From Sphaerosporella brunnea (lineage: Eukaryota; Ascomycota; Pezizomycetes; Pezizales; Pyronemataceae), in contig VXIS01000619.1 of assembly GCA_008704415.1 (NCBI GenBank), positions 1 to 11,155 on the forward strand: a stretch of DNA of 11,155 nt, written 5' to 3'. Under the pieces are notes generated by a model, which was given only the letters and a program-made list of their open reading frames with translations, was not told the DNA's origin and ran no database searches. The position numbers and the translations under genes are program-made. Positions 7,668-11,155 of this stretch are shown in pieces (the stretch's first letter is position 1; each line of letters begins with the position of its first letter).

Positions 7668-7723
7668 GTGAGTTATTTTGTACCCTGGAAAAAACTATTT
7701 TTCTATGGGAACCGGCAACTAAC
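7668..7723. repeat. 56-bp direct repeat, copy 2
   Basis: This is identical to 7516-7571, including the A-run/T-run palindrome. Unlike copy 1, it is not followed by the inverted ATAACTCAC but by a diverged stretch (TTCACCATCGCCAT), so the two copies differ just outside the conserved core. Confidence 0.9.
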
Positions 7724-7915
7724 TTCACCATCGCCATTATGACGTAAGTCTTGTAACTCTTAGGACACTACCTAATAGAGTGGACTTATAGATGATTATA
7801 CAGCCTCACTGTTGATAATCATCACCGTCAATAAACCGTTATGTAACCCTTAAGGTAATGTAGGCATAACTCGTAAGGGGTACCAGAAATGGTACTGTGG
7901 GAGGTGGGTGTAACA
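7724..7915. other. Gene-free spacer with small hairpins before copia copy 1
   Basis: I see no coding signal. There is a perfect nine-base hairpin GATGATTAT/ATAATCATC (7791-7799 with 7815-7823), and GTTATG/CATAAC (7838-7843 with 7864-7869). The segment ends GGTGTAACA directly before copia homology starts. An LTR-like unit bounded by TGTTAGACC (7620-7628) and GGTGTAACA (7907-7915) is conceivable, because these ends are inverted matches at eight of nine positions. It has no similarity to the real copia LTR at 9932, so I do not call it one. Confidence 0.35.
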
Positions 7916-7961
7916 ATGAGCCCGGCGCGTTACCACTAGCCAAAAACCAATCCAGATCTAC

Positions 7962-8264
7962 ATGTCGACGAAAAGATATCTTGAAGCACGCGAAAGGACA
8001 TGCGACGCCCGCTTCGCGCGATCGACGCGTGGGATATAGTCAACGGCGATGAAGATGACCCTCCTACACCAGAAACCCTTTCGCAACCGCCCAGACCACA
8101 ATAGACGTATTGCTTGAAGACGAGCAACTGCGATCCATGCGAAATCAATTCGATGCAGCTGCCGAAACTCTTACTAGCAATACTCTTGCTAGCAATGATA
8201 ATCACGCTCCAAACTCGAAAAAGTGTGTCGACGCGTAAACACGCCTCAATCCGACGATTCTATC
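7962..8264 (+). pseudogene. Copia gag remnant (N- and C-terminal scraps), copy 1
   Basis: An ATG at 7962 opens a short frame ending at TAG after about 26 codons. In another frame come AWDIVNGDEDDPPTPETL and, in a third, LLEDEQLRSMRNQ, which resemble the start and end of copia Gag. The middle of Gag, normally around 200 residues, is missing. Two copies of CTAGCAAT occur near 8173-8195. Nothing functional could be translated. Copy 2 carries the same collapsed arrangement, so the deletion is older than the two-copy state. Confidence 0.7.
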
Positions 8265-8987
8265 TGCTACTACTGCGGTCTCCCTGGTTATCGAGTCCCG
8301 AAATGTCCTGTTCAGCAGACCGGTATTGCTGCTGGACAGAGGCTTCAGAAGTCCGACAACGCTGCAGCAAGCTCGGAAAACTCCGAATCAGCCGCCTGTT
8401 GACGGAACAGCGCCTTTGTCTCCGCCTGCACTTCCTTGAACTCAGAGGTGCTTATATCGACGAAACCGTCATCCAACCATTCCGTCTAGGCTATCGATTC
8501 GGCGGCTTCACACCATATGTGCAACACCTCTGATCTATTCTCGTCGCTGTCACCTGTCAATTACGTCGCCCGGCTTGGAGATCATAACCAAATAAACATC
8601 CACCAAGCCGGCTTTGTCTCTGTCAACGACGTCCTTCTCTACTGCCTATTCATACCTGAATTCAGACTATCCCTGATATCCGTCTCGCAGCTAGACTCCG
8701 CTGGAAAAAGGTCCACATTCTTTCACGGAACCTGCATAGTTACGAAGGCAAATGGTCATACAATCCTAGAAGCGACGAGTGACGAAGGCCTCTATAAGGT
8801 CCAACTTCAGGCCGAAACGCATATTACGACTCGATCCGGGCTACAGACGTCACTGTCTGACAAGACCAAACTGTCACTACCTGACGAGACCAATTTGTCA
8901 CTACCTGACAAGACCAAACTGTCACCACCTGACAAGGGAAAGCATGGAGCCGTACGAAAAGAGCGTTTTTACGCTCCAGTACAATGA
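8265..8987 (+). pseudogene. Copia nucleocapsid knuckle, protease and gag-pre-integrase region, copy 1
   Basis: All parts lie in one frame. CYYCGLPGYRVPKC (8265-8306) is a CCHC zinc knuckle in which the His position is Tyr. Stops interrupt at 8400-8402 (TGA) and 8487-8489 (TAG). Then AIDSAASHHMC (from 8490) is the copia aspartic protease site, with Ala where Gly is more usual, followed by FIPEFRLSLISVSQLDSAGKRSTF and ILEATSDEGLYKVQ, the typical region between protease and integrase. The frame stays open to 8985. The last 40 residues hold a repeated LSLPDKTK motif instead of the zinc-binding start of integrase. Copia protease cuts the polyprotein inside virus-like particles; this copy cannot. 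Confidence 0.85.
8847..8936 (+). repeat. 24-bp tandem repeat in copia copy 1
   Basis: Units of 24 bp start near 8847, 8871, 8895 and 8919, the last partial, and keep the reading frame. They encode variants of the eight-residue motif LSLPDKTK. Unit-to-unit changes are few (for example GAC AAG to GAC GAG, CTG to TTG), so the expansion is fairly recent. Confidence 0.85.
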
Positions 8988-9135
8988 AAACTAGGCTAGC
9001 TGTTGAAAAAGAGACCGAATGCCGCAAAAACCCTTAAAAAGGCAAAAACATGGCTAATCCTTCTTAGAAGATCAGAATGGATTCAAAACCAAAAACCAAG
9101 CAAAGGACGACGACGACGTCAAATTCCCAGCGGAT

Positions 9136-9231
9136 GACGACATCGACGAATCAGACAACGATGACATTGACGGATCTGGCAACGGTGACGTCGACGGATG
9201 AGACACCAATGACATCGACGACTCGGCCTAT
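9136..9231 (+). repeat. Four-unit 24-bp repeat encoding an Asp-rich linker
   Basis: Four units (9136-9159, 9160-9183, 9184-9207, 9208-9231) share a core like GACATCGACG and encode DDIDESDN-like octapeptides. This is the acidic linker between the integrase and RT parts. A TGA at 9199-9201 interrupts the third unit. It is unrelated in sequence to the other 24-bp array but has the same period. Confidence 0.75.
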
Positions 9232-9525
9232 AAGAGCAACGATCGGACAATCATAGCCGAGAAGGCAAATCGAGGGGGGAGTGACTATACCGATCCGATT
9301 TCCCTTCTTTATGAGCCAGACCCTATCTCGCTCGAAGAAGCTATGGCTAGCTCTCACAAAGCCTCTTGGATTGATGCTATGAAAGAGGAATTCAAGTCGC
9401 TACTGGAAAGCCTCTTATGCGATGACAAGCTAGTGTCGGATCGGACTCGGACTCTCTATCAGTCGATGATCGGATCTCTCATGATCCAGATTCGAATGAT
9501 AGGGGATCGGTGTCTTGCTTGCTAG
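9202..9525 (+). pseudogene. Copia reverse transcriptase scraps, copy 1
   Basis: The frame is open from after TGA (9199-9201) to TAG (9523-9525). LYEPDPISLEEAMASSHKAS then WIDAMKEEFKSLLE (9310-9405) is the start of copia RT (family pattern EPxxxxEAxxxxxWxxAMxxEhxSL). It jumps directly to DDKLVSDRTRTLYQSMIGSLM, which is the very end of RT, before RNase H. The YVDD active-site region between them, about 200 residues, is deleted. No polymerase activity is possible. Confidence 0.85.
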
Positions 9526-9822
9526 GACACAACTCGTGAAGCGCTATGGCTACGACGTCTACGAGGCGATATCGAGCGCTCGATCGACTACAAGATGCCG
9601 ATAAGCAGCGAAAACCTTGCCGACGTCATGACGAAAGCGGCCTACGGCAGAGCGTTGGAAGGCTTGGATAGGCGGCTACGGACTACCTTTTCCCCCCCTG
9701 AAGCTATCAGGAGGCGGGGTTTTTTAGATGGAAGTGCCGTAGCGCCCAGAGGTTATATGGAGGTCATGCCTCATATGATGGTTATTTGGGATGCGCTGGC
9801 ACCACGGTCTTATACCTCCTAA
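9526..9822 (+). pseudogene. Copia RNase H C-terminal scrap, copy 1
   Basis: The same frame as the RT scrap continues after one stop. It reads TTREALWLRR, the EAxW motif of copia RNase H, then after another deletion SIDYKMPISSENLADVMTKA, the highly typical last motif of copia polyproteins. About 55 further codons lead to TAA at 9820-9822. A stretch of C and then G with a T-run near 9688-9725 lies within the frame. Confidence 0.85.
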
Positions 9823-9919
9823 CGTAAGCGCTTCCGATCGCTCGGCATCAGACGCTTACCGAAAAGCTCGGGCTTTACAAGATCGAAGGTTAGACGAGAC
9901 GTTTTCGACACTGCCTAGC

Positions 9920-9931
9920 AAGAAGGGGTAG
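9920..9931 (+). promoter_or_regulatory. Copia polypurine tract
   Basis: AAGAAGGGGTAG directly abuts the LTR start TGTTGGAAA at 9932. This is the expected plus-strand primer site of copy 1. Confidence 0.75.
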
Positions 9932-9980
9932 TGTTGGAAACTGGCTTTCTAGGCATGGTTAAGGCATGGACAAGGACGAG

Positions 9981-10110
9981 TACCGAAAAACTCGAGAGCA
10001 AGAGAATGGGCTACGTCACTGGCTAAGACACTGCGGCATGTGGCAAAGTCACTAAGCCTCCATGGCGCAGTGACTTAGCCCCATTCTCTTGCTCTCGAAT
10101 TTTTACGGTA
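9981..10110 (+). repeat. Large imperfect hairpin inside the copia LTR
   Basis: The left arm (9981-10021, starting TACCGAAAAA and containing CGAGAGCAAGAGAATGGG) pairs with the right arm (10068-10110), with about four differences over some 42 positions. The loop is about 46 bases. It lies upstream of the TATA box, in the U3 part, and so would be transcribed only near the 3' end of the element RNA. Confidence 0.88.
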
Positions 10111-10181
10111 AGAGCTAGTGCTTGGAGTAGTTATATGCTATGATGGAGGACCGAATGACATCATGGTGACGCTTGGAAGGG

Positions 10182-10189
10182 TATATATA
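10182..10189 (+). promoter_or_regulatory. TATA box of the copia LTR promoter
   Basis: TATATATA lies 100 bp before the LTR end, so transcription would start near 10210-10220. It is the only clear TATA motif in the LTR and would drive copy 2. Confidence 0.65.
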
Positions 10190-10289
10190 CGCGCCTAGAT
10201 AGCCTCTTAGAGCGTAATAAGACAATCACCTTTCCCATCATCAACGACCCCGCCTACGCTTGACCTCCACGCTTAGACTATTTCCAACA

Positions 10290-10307
10290 GGTTATGAGCC
10301 CCGCGCG
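10290..10307 (+). promoter_or_regulatory. Primer-binding site for an initiator-tRNA fragment (half-tRNA type), copy 2
   Basis: GGTTATGAGCCCCGCGCG follows the LTR directly. Its complement contains GGGCTCATAACC, the anticodon loop and stem of eukaryotic initiator tRNA-Met (anticodon CAU), and continues with a GC-rich stretch resembling the adjacent D-stem. Ty5 and Drosophila copia prime from this internal tRNA region rather than the tRNA 3' end. Copy 1 keeps only ATGAGCCCGGCGCG (7916-7929), having lost the first four bases. Confidence 0.8.
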
Positions 10308-10339
10308 TTACCACTAGCCAAAAACCAATCCGGACCTAC

Positions 10340-10631
10340 ATGTCGACGAAAAAAAATCTTCAAGCACGCGAAAGGGCATGCGACGCCCGCTTCGCGCGAT
10401 CGACGCGTGGGATATAGTCAACGGTGATGAAGCTGAACCTCCTACACCAGAAACCCTTTTGCAATCGTCCAGACCTCAATAGACGCATTGCTTGAAGACG
10501 AGCGACTGCGATACATGCGAAATCAATCCGATGCAGCTGCCGAAGCTCTTACTAGCAATGCTCTTGCTAGCAATGATAATCACGAAAAGGTGTGTCGACG
10601 CGTAAACACGCCTGAATCGGAGAATTCTATC
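10340..10631 (+). pseudogene. Copia gag remnant, copy 2
   Basis: This has the same collapsed arrangement as copy 1: an ATG (10340-10342), then WDIVNGDEAEPPTPETL in another frame and LLEDERLRYMRNQ in a third. The central Gag region is absent at the same place. A 12-bp stretch present in copy 1 near 8208 is missing, close to 10586. Confidence 0.7.
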
Positions 10632-11155
10632 TGCTACTACTGTGGTCTCCCTGGTTATTGAGTCCAAAAATGGCCTGTTACGCAGAGGGGTATTGCTGTT
10701 GGCCAGAGGTTTCAGAAGTCCGACAACGCTGCAGCAAGCTCGGAAATCTCCGAATCAGCCGCCTTTTGACGGAACAGCGCCTCTGTCTCCGCCTGCACTT
10801 CCTTGAAGTCAGAGGTGCTTATATCGACGAAAACGTCATCCAACCATTTCGTCTAAGCTATCGATTCGGCGGCTTCACACCATATGTGCAACAACTCTGA
10901 TCTATTCCCATAGCTGTTGCCTGTCAATTACGTCACGCGGGTCGTAGATAATAACCAAATCAACGTCCACCCAGCCGGCTTTGTCTCCGTCAACGATGTC
11001 CTTCTCTACTGCCTATTCATACCTGAATTCAGACTATCCCTGATATCCGTCTCCCAGCTAGACTCCGCTGGAAAAAGGTCCACATTCTTTCACGGAACCG
11101 GCATAGTTACGAAGGCAAATGGTCATACAATCCTAGAAGCGACGAGAGACGAAGG
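10632..11155 (+). pseudogene. Copia zinc knuckle and protease region, copy 2 (partial at window end)
   Basis: In one frame, CYYCGLPGY is followed by a stop (TGA 10659-10661, where copy 1 has CGA) and the last Cys codon is TGG. Further stops lie at 10767-10769, 10854-10856 and 10911-10913. The protease motif AIDSAASHHMC is kept. From 10914 the frame is open to the window end through INVHPAGFVSVNDVLLYC and FRLSLISVSQLDSAGKRSTF. The shared stops at 10767/8400 and 10854/8487 show common descent; those at 10659 and 10911 are new in this copy. Confidence 0.85.

Larger units (their letters stand above)
7916..9931 (+). mobile_element. Ty1/copia retrotransposon copy 1, internally deleted, without recognisable 5' LTR
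   Basis: Fragments in plus-strand order are: PBS remnant, shrunken gag, zinc knuckle, protease, a gag-pre-integrase-type segment, a linker, the start of RT, a scrap of late RT, a scrap of RNase H, a polypurine tract and an LTR. The integrase core is absent. Homology with copy 2 starts at 7916 (10294 in copy 2), and the sequence to its left does not resemble the LTR at 9932. The internal part is only about 2.0 kb, whereas complete copia elements usually have 4-5 kb. Confidence 0.9.
9932..10289 (+). repeat. Complete copia LTR (358 bp), shared by the two copies
   Basis: It begins TGTTGGAAA and ends TTTCCAACA, a perfect nine-base terminal inverted repeat with TG...CA ends. A polypurine tract precedes it and a primer-binding site follows, so it acts as 3' LTR of copy 1 and 5' LTR of copy 2. 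It holds a TATA box at 10182-10189 and a large hairpin at 9981-10110. Only one LTR is in the window, so it cannot be dated by LTR divergence here. Confidence 0.93.
10290..11155 (+). mobile_element. Ty1/copia copy 2, 5' part only (runs off window)
   Basis: This is colinear with copy 1 from 7916 to about 8790, with frequent single-base differences and one 12-bp absence near 10586. It has the full LTR and primer site on its left that copy 1 lacks. By eye about two thirds of the differences in the first 300 bp are transitions. It is more decayed than copy 1 in the zinc-knuckle and protease stretch. Confidence 0.9.

Noticed and set aside
7620..7915. Possible LTR bounded by TGTTAGACC and GGTGTAACA just before copia copy 1
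   Set aside because: The end match is suggestive, but the sequence shares nothing with the true copia LTR at 9932-10289, and its left end falls inside the hairpin loop.
7936..8205. Minus-strand open frame of 89 codons
   Set aside because: It is antisense to the copia gag remnant, with a partial repeat of it in copy 2, and has no domain.
8114..8533. Plus-strand open frame of 139 codons over copia gag and protease
   Set aside because: The knuckle and protease motifs are in a different frame; this one lies across them and also fits its counterpart in copy 2 (10658-10900) only because the DNA is homologous.
9688..9725. GC-rich inverted repeat followed by a T-run, resembling a bacterial terminator
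   Set aside because: It lies within the frame of the copia RNase H tail in a eukaryotic element. The pairing is interrupted and a Rho-independent terminator makes no sense here.
1..11155. CRISPR array, tRNA or rRNA gene, bacterial operon, phage-defence or toxin system
   Set aside because: I saw no regularly spaced repeats with unique spacers, no cloverleaf, no ribosomal signature and no bacterial gene layout. Everything recognisable is retroelement.

Overview
This window is eukaryotic, transposon-derived DNA, most likely from a fungus. It holds no bacterial-style operon, no rRNA or tRNA gene, no CRISPR array and no host gene that I can support. The fungal assignment is an inference. It rests on a Ty3/gypsy-type gag-pol joined by a -1 frameshift, a Ty1/copia-type element with a Ty5-like half-tRNA primer site, and stop codons and copy differences rich in C-T/G-A changes, as repeat-directed mutation would leave.

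Positions 1 to about 6910 are one Ty3/gypsy LTR retrotransposon read on the minus strand. From right to left these are: a leader with a 55-codon open extension, gag (6742-5336), a -1 frameshift signal (5360-5318), protease and reverse transcriptase (to about 2715), the first part of RNase H and the integrase (2752-1448), the integrase C-terminus with a chromodomain-like tail (to 872), a displaced RNase H fragment (about 836-344), a short C-terminal tail ending at 169, a polypurine tract (168-157), and the start of the 3' LTR (156-1, cut by the window edge). Gag is intact, but pol has at least four frameshifts. The C-terminal part of RNase H is absent from its normal place and lies downstream of the integrase. 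I could not find a convincing 5' LTR matching the left LTR.

Positions about 6911-7915 have no gene. They hold an AT-rich stretch with hairpins, a perfect 56-bp direct repeat (7516-7571 and 7668-7723) with an internal palindrome, and a strong bulged hairpin between the two copies.

Positions 7916-11155 hold two plus-strand copies of one Ty1/copia family, placed head to tail and sharing one complete 358-bp LTR (9932-10289). Copy 1 (7916-9931) is severely shortened: most of gag, all of the integrase core, and most of RT and RNase H are missing. Copy 2 starts at 10290 with a primer-binding site complementary to the initiator-tRNA anticodon arm, and it runs off the window. Both copies share the same collapsed gag and several stop codons, so they descend from one already defective parent or arose by tandem duplication. 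The LTR carries a TATA box and an unusual hairpin with arms of about 42 bp.

The window therefore documents decay, rearrangement and tandem expansion of retroelements rather than a working pathway. The observations most worth checking are the textbook -1 frameshift signal, the relocated RNase H half, the LTR hairpin, and the 56-bp repeat/hairpin block.
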